Source of the DNA: Herpetosiphon giganteus | Lineage (GTDB): Bacteria; Chloroflexota; Chloroflexia; Chloroflexales; Herpetosiphonaceae | DNA: 64,000 nucleotides | Direction of reading: 5' to 3' | NCBI RefSeq assembly: GCF_016907925.1 | Contig: NZ_JAFBCZ010000005.1 | Coordinates: 62,001-126,000, forward strand | Part shown: in pieces, positions 50,287-60,344 of the stretch | Numbering within the stretch: position 1 is the first letter of the stretch | How the letters are laid out: every line of letters starts with the position of its first letter | Made by a program: the position numbers and the translations under genes | Notes under the pieces: model-generated | Seen by the model: the letters and a program-made list of their open reading frames with translations, nothing else | The model's database searches: none | Told to the model about the DNA's origin: nothing

Positions 50287-52812
50287 CTAACCCTTACGCA
50301 AACGATTGATCCACCGTAATAGGCGCATCACTTTGCCATTTTCCATGCCTTTGATATGCTGTTCGAGGTGGGCGATGTGCTCGTTTTTCTCAGCCACAAC
50401 CCGATCAAGCTCATCCATGCGGTAGCGCATGCTGGTATGGCCTGCTTGTTTGCTTTGAGCCTTAACACTGCGCCGTTTGTCGGCGGCATACTGCGGTTGG
50501 CGACAAAACGCAACCAACGGCGCACAGGCTTGCTCCCAAGTATAGGCTTGTTGCACCTGGGCAAATTGCGCTTGGCGTTGCTCACGATTCGAACGGGTAT
50601 CCGCCGCGTGGGCCAAGGCCGCAACCCAGCCTTGCACATCCTCAATCGCCACTACTTGGCCAAGTTGCTCGTGCTGCACCACATCGGCCAAGCTATCGCC
50701 AGCAGAGACAATCATCGGCAAACTGGCCCAAAGATAATCGAGCAAGCGCGTGCGAAAGGCAAAGCGGGTTTCTGTATGGTTATGATGCGCGCTGACCCCC
50801 AGATCTGCTTCGAGCAAATAGTTGACCCGTTGCTCGTATTCAACCCATGTTTGGTTGAAAAAGACGGTTTTGGCATATAAACCAAGCGCTTTGGCGAGAT
50901 CAACGGCCTCGGTGTAGCGCTGCATCACGCCAACGTCTTGGCTATTTGGGTGCTGACCACCCATAAAGACCAATTTCAACTGCGGGTGGCTGTGCTGCAA
51001 TTCGGCCATGGCCCGAATAATTGTCAAGGGATCAAGCCATTCCCAGATGCCACCACCCCACAAGGCAATCACATCAGCGTGATTAATGCCCTCAATCACG
51101 CCGCGCATCACGGGCTGGGTGGCTTTCGGTGGCTCGCTTGGTAAGCCAAATGGCACAAGATCGATTAGTTTGCGCAAGGTTGGATCATTGCGATAGTGCT
51201 CAGGCGTTAAGCGCTTGCTCACGGTCAACGCGCCCAGCCACAAATCGCGCTGGCGCTCGCTGGCACAGATAAAGAAATCGCCCAATGCTAATTGCTCGCT
51301 GATGGCTTCAACGCTGGCATCGTTGACCGCGATTGCCCGTTCAAGGCTCATGCCGCGGCGTTCGGCCAATTCAAGCGCCTCGAAATGGAAGGGATCATAG
51401 AGATCGACCACCAAAATCCGTTCTGCATTCAGCAATTGGGGATATTTTTGCAAACTATAGCCTTGCACGATAATTACTTCTGCATTCAGCGCCAACTCGC
51501 CCAAACTTGCGCCATCGTTGCTGGGGAAGGCGATGGTTTGCACATTGGGAAGCGTCAAATCGGCCCGATCAGGCGCGGCAAGCACAACTTTGCAATGCTG
51601 GCTCAGCTGTTTGGCAATTTGCACGCTGCGAATTGCTGGCCCGGCCAAGGCTGCTTGCAACGGATCAATGCTGACGATCAGCACATTGGTGGTTGGGTGC
51701 GGCATAAGTTCTCGCAATTTAAAACTCTCGACCATGGTTTGTTGTTGCATATGCAATTGAATATCAATATCGATCAAGCCAAATGGTTGTTCAAATAATT
51801 TAAAAAGTTCAGCATCGCTGCGCTGCCGTAATTGCTGAATGCGTTGGCGTTCAGCCCACAGCATATCCCAGCCATCGAGCACATCGCCCAAAGCTGCGAT
51901 ATAACTCAACATAATCTTGGGGACGTGCATAGTGCTCGTTTGATCGCCTTGGTTGCGCAGGCGCAAATCAAATTCTTTGCGATCAAAGCTACCTGCGCCA
52001 TCGAGCAAGCTGCGTTGAATAATTAGCAACAAAGCTGCTGGCAAAATCCGCCACAATTGCTCATCGGCATAATGTTTGATGATTGTGCGCAGCGCATTGC
52101 GTTCAAGCAAGCTGCGAATTTGATGCCCGCCCATGGTGTTGGCGGTGGCATGTTGGCGATGATAGACCACCGCTGCTGGCGTAAAACGCACTTGATAGCC
52201 GAGCAACCAAGCCCGCCAGCCAAAATCGACATCTTCGAAGTAGGCAAAATAGCTTTCATCGAAGCCACCAATGGCCAAAAATGCCGCCCGATCAGCCAGC
52301 ATTGCCCCGCCACAGGCAAAGAGTTGCGGGCCAGTGTGGCCCAAAACGCTCGCGGCTGGCATGCGGGTAAAGGGTTGGTTGCCATGGCCAAAAATATTTA
52401 ATGCTGCTTGAATAAAATCAATCTGCTGGCCTTCCCAATCGAGCATTTTTGCGCCAACTGCAATCACCTTTTCAGCGCGATGGGCTTCGATTTCGGCCAC
52501 CAACTGCGCGATCCAATCGGGATCGGCTTTGGCATCGTTGTTGATCAAGGCCACATACTGGGCTTGGCTTAAACGCACCGCTTGATTAACTGCTGGCGCA
52601 AAGCCCAAATTCTCGCGATTTTCGATGAGCTGGACGCTGGGGAATTGTTGGCGAATTAAGTCGCAGGAGCCATCGTGCGAGGCATTATCGACCACAATAA
52701 TATCGAGTGCATTGCTTGGGTAGCGTTGGGCAATCAAGGAGTTTAAACAAGCAACAAGGTGTTTTTTACCATTAAAATTGATCACGATAATTGAAACGCT
52801 TGGCCGATCCAT
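50287..52812 (-). CDS. Bifunctional glycosyltransferase (GT2 domain fused to a GT-B domain)
   Basis: An 841-residue soluble protein. Residues about 1-250 are a GT2 inverting domain (SVSIIVINFNGKKHL, then NNDAKADPDWI with the DxD-type motif, and FFAYFEDVDFGWR). A helical linker leads to a GT-B-like domain at about 375-775 (TNVLIVSIDPLQAALAGPAIR and ALWGGGIWEWLDP). The C-terminus is a coiled coil (MDELDRVVAEKNEHIAHLEQHI) with a basic tail. Start 52812 has AAGGG upstream. Such fusions occur in rhamnan or surface-polysaccharide clusters. The order suggests one protein adds two sugars in sequence. Confidence 0.85.
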   Translation of the reverse strand: MDRPSVSIIVINFNGKKHLVACLNSLIAQRYPSNALDIIVVDNASHDGSCDLIRQQFPSVQLIENRENLGFAPAVNQAVRLSQAQYVALINNDAKADPDWIAQLVAEIEAHRAEKVIAVGAKMLDWEGQQIDFIQAALNIFGHGNQPFTRMPAASVLGHTGPQLFACGGAMLADRAAFLAIGGFDESYFAYFEDVDFGWRAWLLGYQVRFTPAAVVYHRQHATANTMGGHQIRSLLERNALRTIIKHYADEQLWRILPAALLLIIQRSLLDGAGSFDRKEFDLRLRNQGDQTSTMHVPKIMLSYIAALGDVLDGWDMLWAERQRIQQLRQRSDAELFKLFEQPFGLIDIDIQLHMQQQTMVESFKLRELMPHPTTNVLIVSIDPLQAALAGPAIRSVQIAKQLSQHCKVVLAAPDRADLTLPNVQTIAFPSNDGASLGELALNAEVIIVQGYSLQKYPQLLNAERILVVDLYDPFHFEALELAERRGMSLERAIAVNDASVEAISEQLALGDFFICASERQRDLWLGALTVSKRLTPEHYRNDPTLRKLIDLVPFGLPSEPPKATQPVMRGVIEGINHADVIALWGGGIWEWLDPLTIIRAMAELQHSHPQLKLVFMGGQHPNSQDVGVMQRYTEAVDLAKALGLYAKTVFFNQTWVEYEQRVNYLLEADLGVSAHHNHTETRFAFRTRLLDYLWASLPMIVSAGDSLADVVQHEQLGQVVAIEDVQGWVAALAHAADTRSNREQRQAQFAQVQQAYTWEQACAPLVAFCRQPQYAADKRRSVKAQSKQAGHTSMRYRMDELDRVVAEKNEHIAHLEQHIKGMENGKVMRLLRWINRLRKG

Positions 52813-52915
52813 GCACAACCCTTCGGAATTAAAGGCCACAATCAGCCAGCATCGTACCACAAAACGCCAATCTGCATACAATAGCTGCAAGATTATTTTA
52901 TGCAACGGAGCGTTT

Positions 52916-53584
52916 ATGCCACGACCTGTTTTTATCGACCTCTACTTTACTTTGATCGAGCCAGACCCTGCCTACAACTGGGCAACCTTGGCGGCTCCGC
53001 TCTTGGGCATCGACGATCATGCCTTTCATACTGCCGCTGGCCGCTCGTATCAAGCGCGCATGGTCGGTACCTATCGCCAAGCTGAGGAGATTGTTGACCA
53101 AACGTTGAGCTACTTGGGCATTACGGTTACGCCTGAGGTGCATGCGACCTTGACCAAACAGCGCTTGGAGTTTTTCAGCACGCTGCGAGTTTATCCCGAT
53201 ACCATCCCGACCCTGCAAGCCTTGCGCGATCGCGGCCACCAAATTGCCTTGGTCACCAATTGTTCAGCTGAAACGATTCCGATGATGGAGCCGATGGGCT
53301 TGCTCAATTTATTTGATGCAATTGCCTACTCGTGCGATGTGCGTTCGGCCAAGCCCGAGCCTGGCATTTACCAACATGCGATCGATGCGCTTGGAGTTGA
53401 CCCGCGCGAGGTGGTGTATGTTGGCGATGGCGATACCCAAGAACATGCTGGCGCAGCAAAATTTGGCATGACCACGGTGCTGTTGCAGCGGCCTGGAGCC
53501 AAAGTTCGGGCGGTGCAAACCGATTATGTGATTAGCTCGCTGACTGAATTATTGGATTTAGCGCCACTGAGCCAAGGAGCCTAA
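52916..53584 (+). CDS. HAD-superfamily hydrolase
   Basis: A 222-residue hydrolase. The nucleophile motif I is IDLYFTLIEPD (D-x-Y-x-T, the form seen in dehalogenase-like HADs rather than D-x-D-x-T), motif II is IALVTNCS, motif III Lys lies in SAKPEPGIYQHA and motif IV is YVGDGDTQEHAGA. The cap is helical and inserted after motif I. Substrate is unknown. The start at 52916 has GGAG; an upstream frame to 52778 overlaps the divergent glycosyltransferase and is rejected. It overlaps the next gene by one base (TAATG). Confidence 0.88.
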   Translation: MPRPVFIDLYFTLIEPDPAYNWATLAAPLLGIDDHAFHTAAGRSYQARMVGTYRQAEEIVDQTLSYLGITVTPEVHATLTKQRLEFFSTLRVYPDTIPTLQALRDRGHQIALVTNCSAETIPMMEPMGLLNLFDAIAYSCDVRSAKPEPGIYQHAIDALGVDPREVVYVGDGDTQEHAGAAKFGMTTVLLQRPGAKVRAVQTDYVISSLTELLDLAPLSQGA

Positions 53585-54237
53585 TGCTAGCAGTTATTTT
53601 GGCCGATGCGCCGCAAGCAGATATTCGCTCGGCATTGCCCTTGTTGAGCAGCACCGATTTGTTGATTGCTGCTGATGGCGGGGCACGTCATGCGCTTAAT
53701 CACGGCGTTACGCCGCATGTGATTATTGGCGATTTGGATTCGATTCAACCTGCCATGTTGGAGATTATGCAAGCCCGTAAGGTCGAAATTTTGCGCTTTC
53801 CCGCCGCCAAAAACGAGACCGATCTCGAATTGGCGTTGTTGTTGGCAGTTGAACGTGGCGCAGATCAAATTCGGATTTTGGCGGCGCTTGGTGGCCGCCC
53901 TGATATGCACATGGCCAACCAATTGTTGCTGACCCATCCATCCTTGATTGGGCGTGATGTGGCGCTGCTTGATGGCGCTTGGGAAGTACGTTTGATTCGC
54001 CAGCAATTAGAATTTCAAGGCAAAGCTGGCTTGCGGGTTTCGCTCCTGCCGTTGGGCGATGTTGGGGGCGTGCGCACTGAGGGCTTGCGCTATCCATTGC
54101 GCGATGAAGATCTACCGATTGGCCCGGCGCGAGGTGTGAGCAACGAATTTGCCGCGCCCAATGCTCAGGTGAGCATTCGCTCTGGGCTGTTGTTGGCGAT
54201 GATCGAGCGCGAATTGCAAGCGGGCTATGTGGCCTAA
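53584..54237 (+). CDS. thiN: Thiamine pyrophosphokinase
   Basis: A 217-residue enzyme that converts thiamine and ATP to thiamine diphosphate. Conserved segments are LLIAADGGARHALNHGVTPHVIIGDLDSI, FPAAKNETDLELAL and GGRPDMHMANQLLL, matching the nucleotide and metal-binding region of the family. It is the second gene of a two-gene unit with the HAD hydrolase, which might act on thiamine-pathway phosphates; that link is inferred. No TPP riboswitch was recognised upstream. Confidence 0.92.
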   Translation: MLAVILADAPQADIRSALPLLSSTDLLIAADGGARHALNHGVTPHVIIGDLDSIQPAMLEIMQARKVEILRFPAAKNETDLELALLLAVERGADQIRILAALGGRPDMHMANQLLLTHPSLIGRDVALLDGAWEVRLIRQQLEFQGKAGLRVSLLPLGDVGGVRTEGLRYPLRDEDLPIGPARGVSNEFAAPNAQVSIRSGLLLAMIERELQAGYVA

Positions 54238-54241
54238 CCAA

Positions 54242-54272
54242 AACAAGCGGAGCCATAACGGCTCCGCTTGTT
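54242..54272. terminator. Bidirectional terminator between thiN and the S9 peptidase
   Basis: A 13-bp perfect stem (AACAAGCGGAGCC with 54260-54272, loop ATAAC) lies between the convergent stops at 54237 and 54286. On the minus strand it ends TTGTTTTGG. Confidence 0.85.
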
Positions 54273-54285
54273 GCATTCAACCAAA

Positions 54286-56658
54286 TTACTGAGCAGCAAT
54301 CCAGTTTTTGCTGAGTTGGAAGCTTGGGGCAACCGTGGTGGTTTCTTCAAACACGATTACATTCGTGGTTTCAGGTACCGTCATGGTTGCTGCATCGGCA
54401 ACGACTGGCTCGCCGGCAACGCTTGGGTCGCCGCTCAAATATTGGCGGAACCACAAGATTTGCTCTTGGGCAGCGCGGAATTGGTTGGCTGGGTCGCTCA
54501 GGCCGTGGCCTTCGAGCTCATAGGTTACCAACTTGACGCGATGCTTTTGAATTTCGATTTGATCATGGAAATCGACTGCATACTTGACTGGCAAGAAGTC
54601 GAATTCACCATGGAATAACAGGGTTGGGGTGCGCACGCGGTCAGCCCGATTCAATGGCGAATCTTCGGCATATTCAGCTGGCTTATCCATTGGTGTGCCA
54701 CCTTCGAGGTAGGCAATTAATGGCCCCAAGCCAAAGTGGAATTCATTGGCATTGTTCAACAAGGTACATTGTGGGTTGGCAGCAGCGTAGCGAGTTGGGT
54801 GGCGGGTGATACTTTGGGCGCTGAAATAGCCGCCGTATGAACAACCGGTAACCCCAATTTTGCTTTGTGAAGTCCAACCGCGTGCGATTGCTTGGCCAAC
54901 AATTTCGGCACCTTCGTCGATGTCGATTTTGCCGAAGTTGTCGTTATCAGCCAAGGCGTTCAAGAATTCTGGCCCAAAGCCCAAGCGGCCTGGAAGTGGC
55001 ACATACAACACAGCGATGCCAAAGTTTGGCAACAAGTTGTAAGGGTTTTCCGTGTTGGCTGCAAAGAATTGGGTCATGGTGGAGCGTGGGCCACCTTCTT
55101 GCCAGAACACAATTGGCACATTTTTTGGCGGGAATTCAGCGCCACCTGGTTGGATCAAGAAGCCGTTGCGTTGTGCGCCACTGCTGACGGTAAACGAAAC
55201 GCTATCAACCCGCACATTGTTGAGTTTTTCAAGCTCGCCGTTACCCCAGGTCAAGCGGCTCAAGGCTTGGCCGTTCCAGTTCATACGATAAATATCGGCT
55301 GGCTGGCTGAACGACATATAGCTGAAGATCAATTGTTGGGTCAGGTTGGTACTGATCGCGCCGAAGTAGGTGCCATCCATGGTTGAAATCTTGCGGAACT
55401 CACCTGAACCTTGGTTGAAGTAGTACAAGGCTTGGTTGGTGTCAGTGACGGTGTTGAACAAGACTTCATCTGGCGACAGGAACTTGATTGCTGAAGCATC
55501 AGGCGTTTGCAACTCTGGCGTGTACAATTCACGCAGTAAACTGCCATCAATGCTGCGGAATTCATAGCTTGCCATATCTGGGAAGATATAGGTTGGGTTT
55601 GGTCGACCAGCGATTTGAGCTGGGCGTTCCAAGCGCACGATGTAGCGTTGGCCGTCGGTGCTCCATTCGATGTCGCGCACAACCCGACCATCGCCATTGA
55701 CTGCCCGCCAAGCTTCAGGCTTGAAGTTGCCAGTCGTCAAATCGAAGGTGTCGAGCACATTTTGGGTGAAGAGTGGGTTATCCTTGGGTGACAGACCGCC
55801 AAGTGCATCTTGGGTCATAATGTCAACCAAGCGTTTTTCGCCAAAGCCTTCGCCCAAAATCACGCTATCGCGAATCAAGGCCAGCTTGCTACCATCTTTT
55901 GCCCACGCATAATCGTAGAGCAAGGTGTGGTCGGGCACGCTGTACAATGGGGTCAATGCGCCAGTGTTCAGGTCGTAGATTGCCAAATCAAGGGTTTCTT
56001 CACTCATCCGGCCCCGTGAGTCGGTGTGGGCGTAGTAGGCAATCTTATCCTTTGGCTTGACCCGTTCCATGGTCGTTTTTGGCGCTTCGACGCTGAACGG
56101 CAATTTAACCGACTCAGGTGCTTGGCGCATAGCTTCGAGTTCACTTTGATCGAAGGTCACAACCAACAAGTTTGAGCCGTTTGGCGCAATCGACAATGGA
56201 ATGTAAGGCAAATTAACGGGATACAGGCTAATTGCACCAGTGTTGCGGTCGATTGACAGCATCATGCTGCCTGTGAATGGGTCAAACAAGACTTGACCAA
56301 TATGGTCGTTGTCGAGCCAAACCATTTCAGTTGCAGAAAATGGGAAAAAGTCGCTATCTTCTGGCAGTTGCAATGGTTGAACTGGCACGATTGAGCCATC
56401 AACAACATTCAACAACGCTGAGCCAGTATCGCTGTAGCGATAGTTGCCAATCAACACGGTGGTGTCATCGGGGCTGATTGTGCTGCTAACGCCGGGGTAG
56501 GTGTTGTCTTGCAGTTGAGCAACTTTCAACAACTCCTCGTCGTCGAGCAAAAATTCTGGTTCTTCGGCGTAGGGGACATTGACAATTTCTGCTGCTGCAG
56601 GCATTGTTGTGAACAAAACTGCCAGCAAAGCCAGTATTAAGCCGATGCGTTTTCGCAT
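54286..56658 (-). CDS. Secreted prolyl-oligopeptidase family (S9) peptidase
   Basis: A 790-residue exported peptidase. A signal peptide (GLILALLAVLFTTMPAAA) is followed by a beta-propeller of about 500 residues with DPP-like blades. The alpha/beta-hydrolase domain has the nucleophile motif VTGCSYGGYF, the Asp in HGEFDFLPVKY and the His in ELEGHGLSDP. The family prefers dipeptidyl or acylaminoacyl substrates. CTAGGAGGAACC precedes the start. The gene is monocistronic, sharing a terminator with thiN. A role in feeding on external protein is inferred. Confidence 0.92.
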   Translation of the reverse strand: MRKRIGLILALLAVLFTTMPAAAEIVNVPYAEEPEFLLDDEELLKVAQLQDNTYPGVSSTISPDDTTVLIGNYRYSDTGSALLNVVDGSIVPVQPLQLPEDSDFFPFSATEMVWLDNDHIGQVLFDPFTGSMMLSIDRNTGAISLYPVNLPYIPLSIAPNGSNLLVVTFDQSELEAMRQAPESVKLPFSVEAPKTTMERVKPKDKIAYYAHTDSRGRMSEETLDLAIYDLNTGALTPLYSVPDHTLLYDYAWAKDGSKLALIRDSVILGEGFGEKRLVDIMTQDALGGLSPKDNPLFTQNVLDTFDLTTGNFKPEAWRAVNGDGRVVRDIEWSTDGQRYIVRLERPAQIAGRPNPTYIFPDMASYEFRSIDGSLLRELYTPELQTPDASAIKFLSPDEVLFNTVTDTNQALYYFNQGSGEFRKISTMDGTYFGAISTNLTQQLIFSYMSFSQPADIYRMNWNGQALSRLTWGNGELEKLNNVRVDSVSFTVSSGAQRNGFLIQPGGAEFPPKNVPIVFWQEGGPRSTMTQFFAANTENPYNLLPNFGIAVLYVPLPGRLGFGPEFLNALADNDNFGKIDIDEGAEIVGQAIARGWTSQSKIGVTGCSYGGYFSAQSITRHPTRYAAANPQCTLLNNANEFHFGLGPLIAYLEGGTPMDKPAEYAEDSPLNRADRVRTPTLLFHGEFDFLPVKYAVDFHDQIEIQKHRVKLVTYELEGHGLSDPANQFRAAQEQILWFRQYLSGDPSVAGEPVVADAATMTVPETTNVIVFEETTTVAPSFQLSKNWIAAQ

Positions 56659-56775
56659 AACGCTAGGTTCCTCCTAGAGCAAAGCTCTTCCACACAAAAC
56701 CCAACAACCGAACAAGTTCCAACTCAGGAGTCTACTGTAGCAGATTTGCTGCTAAAAAACGAGAGCAATTTTGCC

Positions 56776-56812
56776 AAAATGCTGTCGGATTAATTAACGC
56801 CGACAGCATTTT
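56776..56812 (-). terminator. Terminator of the ABC transporter operon
   Basis: A 13-bp perfect stem (AAAATGCTGTCGG with 56800-56812) lies 13 bases past the stop at 56825 and ends with TTTT on the minus strand. Confidence 0.85.
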
Positions 56813-56824
56813 GATTGTTGCAGC

Positions 56825-58108
56825 CTATTCTGGTTGACGTAAGGCTTGCCACATTGCGCCAAATGAGGCTTTGCTGCCCCGCAACAAGGTGCTGGCGCGG
56901 AACATACGCGCTGTGACAAATTGCAAGCCAATCACGGTCACAATCATCAATCCAACCGACAGCCCAACTTGCCAGAGTGGCACGCTGGTCAACACGCTGC
57001 GAATCGTCAAGACGACTGGCGCAGTCAATGGGAACAGACTCAGACCTGTGGTCAAGCCGCCATTTGGTTGCTCGATAATCACGCTGATGAACATCAACGG
57101 GATAATAATTGGCAAGCCAACAATGACCGTCAGTTGCGAGCTTTCGCGCATCGTGTTGGCCACTGCCCCAATGCCCGCCATCAGCGACGCATACATGGCA
57201 TAGCCAAGCACAAAACTTATCAAAGCCAGCAACCATGCGCCAAGCGAAATTTCGACATTGGCCATCATACTGCCCAAGGCTGCACCTTGACCCGTAATCA
57301 ACGCGCCCATTGCAATCCAGATTGCAACTTGAACCAAACCCAAGAGACCGAGGCCAAGAATTTTGCCTTGCAACAAACTGCGGGGCCGCAACGACGAAAG
57401 CATAACTTCGATTACGCGATTTTCTTTTTCTTCAATCAGCGATTGCAACAGCAAGTTGGCCGATGAGAAGATCGAAATATAGAGCAATAAGGCCAGGCCC
57501 ATACCTAAGAGAAAGGCCGATTGCATGCGTTCGCCTTCGTTCGTGGCCTTGTTGATTGGCCCATCAGGCCCCTCAACTTTGAGCTGGGTGGTTGGCTGCT
57601 GGAGCAAAAAGGCATAACTACTACCGTTATCGGGATACAAACTAGTGCTTAGCAATAATTCGACCAACGATGATTGGAGCGAATCGCCAAAAGGATTAAC
57701 TTGGTTGCTATAGCGCTGCACCTTGCCAGTGGCCAAGTAATCGCTTGGAATCACATACAAGGCGGGAATATCGGTTTTTTCCATCGCTGCCAAGCCTTGC
57801 GCCACATCGGGGTATTGGATATACAGCGAAGCAGTTTGGGGATCGAAGCTGCTTGGAATGCCTTTAATCACGCCACTTTCGTCAACAAAGCCAATTTTCA
57901 GCTCGCCCGAAAGAATATCTTCGTTGATTTTGGCTGGGTCGCCCAAGCCGGGCACCGCAAAACCACTGCGGTTATTGTTGTTGGATTGGCTAAAAAAGCC
58001 AACCACCGCAATCAGCAGCGGCATGCCGAAAACGGCGAGCCAAAATGTTGGTTTGCGAATGTGTTTAATAAATTCATTTTGGGCGACACTGAGCATTTTA
58101 TTCGCCAT
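56825..58108 (-). CDS. ABC-2 type transporter permease (second of pair)
   Basis: A 427-residue membrane protein of the NatB/ABC-2 exporter type. A first helix near the N-terminus (FWLAVFGMPLLIAVVGFF) is followed by a large extracytoplasmic domain of about 170 residues and then five helices in the C-terminal half (GMGLALLLYISIFSSANLLLQSLIEEKENRVIEVML has the conserved EEKENR loop). The start at 58108 has GGAGGTC upstream. It overlaps the preceding permease by 11 bases. It resembles the first permease; together they probably form a heterodimer. Confidence 0.88.
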   Translation of the reverse strand: MANKMLSVAQNEFIKHIRKPTFWLAVFGMPLLIAVVGFFSQSNNNNRSGFAVPGLGDPAKINEDILSGELKIGFVDESGVIKGIPSSFDPQTASLYIQYPDVAQGLAAMEKTDIPALYVIPSDYLATGKVQRYSNQVNPFGDSLQSSLVELLLSTSLYPDNGSSYAFLLQQPTTQLKVEGPDGPINKATNEGERMQSAFLLGMGLALLLYISIFSSANLLLQSLIEEKENRVIEVMLSSLRPRSLLQGKILGLGLLGLVQVAIWIAMGALITGQGAALGSMMANVEISLGAWLLALISFVLGYAMYASLMAGIGAVANTMRESSQLTVIVGLPIIIPLMFISVIIEQPNGGLTTGLSLFPLTAPVVLTIRSVLTSVPLWQVGLSVGLMIVTVIGLQFVTARMFRASTLLRGSKASFGAMWQALRQPE

Positions 58109-59336
58109 GTTGACCTCCAAGGCTCAATGCGCGGCGAATTTCGGTCAATGTAAGCCGTTTGCCATAGCGCAACATCCCAACCCGCACAATTCGGGCTGCA
58201 AGCCAAATCATTAATAAAGCCATGCCAATCAATAACAGCACCGATAGCCCAATTTGCCATGCTGGCACGCTGACCAAGGCAACCCGCTGCATCATAACAA
58301 TTGGTGCTGTGAAGGGGAACAGGCTCAGGAACAGGGCTAATGGGCCATTCGGGTTTTCAATAATCATGTTGATAAACCAGACTGGCGAAATCATCAAGAT
58401 CGAGATAATGCCTGAGAATTGCTGGCCTTCTTGGACTGCCGAAACGCTTGCACCGATTGCGCCGAGTGCTCCCGCAACCATCAGATAGGCTGGCACAAAC
58501 ATCACTACGCCAATCAACAAGACGTTGGTTGGCAAGGTTAAATTGGCCATACCTTCGATGTTGGCGCGGGCAATTGTGAAGGCAAGCAGCGCTGTGCCCA
58601 CCCAGATGCTAATTTGGGTTAAGCCAACTAAGCCAAGGCCGACAATTTTGCCAACCATCAGCTCAAATGGCCGCAGCGAGGTCGCCAAAATTTCCATTAC
58701 CCGGGATTCTTTTTCTTCAACCAAGGCGGTCATCAAGTAGGCACTTGAGCTAAACACAGCGATAAAGAAGAAAATGCCAAACATATAGGGCGCGAAAAAG
58801 AGCAAAACCCCTTGGCCTTCGCTGGTTTCAACATCGCTATTTGGCTTGCGATTATAGACCTGATCAATTGGCTCAAGTGCTCGTTGATCATTCAACGATG
58901 GTTGATTGCTAATCAAGGCTTTTTGCATGTAATCGGTGAAGCGGCCACGGGCATCACTGCTCAAATTGCCTTCGTTGGCAACGCCACGCAAGGCTCCGCT
59001 TTGTAGATAATCGCTTGGAATGACCACATAGCCATCAATTTCTTGCTTGCTGAGCGCCGTTTTGGCTAAATCTTCGCTATCAAAGCGAATAACCGCCACA
59101 TCTTTGCGCAAGGTATCGGTGATCGTGACCGTGGCAGGCAGTTTTTGGGTGATGCCAGCTTGGTCAACCACCCCAAGGCTATTGCTCTGATCGCCAAAGG
59201 CAATAAAGGCAAAGATTGCCGCGAAGATTGCCACCAGCAAGAGCGGCGTGCCAAAGGTAGCAATCAAAAAACCTTTGCGTTTGGCATGGACTGCATATTC
59301 ATGAGCGGCGATGGTCCACCATTTTGCCTTGCTCAT
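58098..59336 (-). CDS. ABC-2 type transporter permease (first of pair)
   Basis: A 412-residue paralogue of the neighbouring permease with the same layout: N-terminal helix (GTPLLLVAIFAAIFAFIAF), an extracytoplasmic domain, and five helices with the VEEKESRVMEILATSLRP coupling loop. Its start overlaps the ATPase gene by four bases. Such exporters move sodium, drugs or lipids; nothing here sets the substrate. Confidence 0.88.
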   Translation of the reverse strand: MSKAKWWTIAAHEYAVHAKRKGFLIATFGTPLLLVAIFAAIFAFIAFGDQSNSLGVVDQAGITQKLPATVTITDTLRKDVAVIRFDSEDLAKTALSKQEIDGYVVIPSDYLQSGALRGVANEGNLSSDARGRFTDYMQKALISNQPSLNDQRALEPIDQVYNRKPNSDVETSEGQGVLLFFAPYMFGIFFFIAVFSSSAYLMTALVEEKESRVMEILATSLRPFELMVGKIVGLGLVGLTQISIWVGTALLAFTIARANIEGMANLTLPTNVLLIGVVMFVPAYLMVAGALGAIGASVSAVQEGQQFSGIISILMISPVWFINMIIENPNGPLALFLSLFPFTAPIVMMQRVALVSVPAWQIGLSVLLLIGMALLMIWLAARIVRVGMLRYGKRLTLTEIRRALSLGGQHGE

Positions 59337-60235
59337 TGGCCACGCTCCCCATTGACGACACGCACGAAAATATCGTCGAGCGACGGAATTGCCACTTCAA
59401 AACGATCGATCGTGGTGTCACCACGGCTTGCTAAGGCTTGGAAAACGCTTTGCGGGCTGGTGCCAGCTTGCAAGTTGAGCTGGACTTGGCCATTTTCGGT
59501 TTGGACGCTCTCGATGCCAGGCAAATTATCGAACGAGCCATTGCCTTCAACCCAAACTGCGTTGGGAGCAAAGCGGCGGCGTACATCGCGCAAAGTGCCA
59601 TTCAAGACAATTTCGCCGCGATTGAACATCACGATGCGGTCGCACATTTCTTCGATCAGGTGCATTTGGTGGGTGCACATCAGCACCGCGCGGCCTTCAC
59701 GCCGAATATCAAACAAGAGATCTTTGACCATGCGCGTGTTGACCGGATCGAGTGCTTCAAAGGGTTCGTCGATAATCACGATGTCTGGCTCGTGCAAAAT
59801 GGTGGTGCCAAATTGCACTTTTTGCTGCATCCCTTTGCTCAATTCGCTGACTTTTTTCTGGGCAACATGGCCAAGTTCAACCCGTTCGAGATAGGCGCTG
59901 GCCCGTTTGCGAGCCTCGTTGCGCTCGATGCCCTTGAGGGTTGCCAAATAGACCATACAATCGATAACTTTGAGGTTGCGATAGAGGCCGCGTTCCTCGG
60001 GCAGATAGCCAATGCGATTTTTCTTGGATTCATCCATTGGGCCGCCGAGGACTTCAATCGAGCCACTATCGGGGCGCAAAATATCGAGAATCATGCGGAT
60101 CGTGGTGGTTTTACCGGCCCCGTTGGGGCCAAGTACACCAAACAATTCGCCAGGTTCAACATTAAAGCTGACTCCGCGAACTGCCTGCGTTCCCGCAAAA
60201 GACTTTTTAACATCAACAACATTTAACATTGCCAT
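59333..60235 (-). CDS. ABC transporter ATP-binding protein (NatA-like, DUF4162 tail)
   Basis: A 300-residue ATPase subunit. Walker A is GPNGAGKTT (36-44), the signature is LSKGMQQKVQFG, Walker B IVIIDEPFEALDP and the switch His lies in LMCTHQMH. The C-terminal 80 residues are the DUF4162 domain common to ABC-2 exporters. It is the first gene of a three-gene operon with two permeases. GGAGG lies just upstream. Confidence 0.93.
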   Translation of the reverse strand: MAMLNVVDVKKSFAGTQAVRGVSFNVEPGELFGVLGPNGAGKTTTIRMILDILRPDSGSIEVLGGPMDESKKNRIGYLPEERGLYRNLKVIDCMVYLATLKGIERNEARKRASAYLERVELGHVAQKKVSELSKGMQQKVQFGTTILHEPDIVIIDEPFEALDPVNTRMVKDLLFDIRREGRAVLMCTHQMHLIEEMCDRIVMFNRGEIVLNGTLRDVRRRFAPNAVWVEGNGSFDNLPGIESVQTENGQVQLNLQAGTSPQSVFQALASRGDTTIDRFEVAIPSLDDIFVRVVNGERGQ

Positions 60236-60344
60236 TCAATCGTTTCCTCCTGTAGGCTAGGAGCCTACCCACCGCCTAAGCATACCATGGCTCATTAATT
60301 ATTAAACAGGTATTCGAGGGCGAATCGTTCTCGTCCTTAAGGAC

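Noticed and set aside
54892-55386. A 164-codon plus-strand frame inside the S9 peptidase gene
   Set aside because: No family resemblance or start signal; the minus strand has an intact peptidase with all catalytic motifs.
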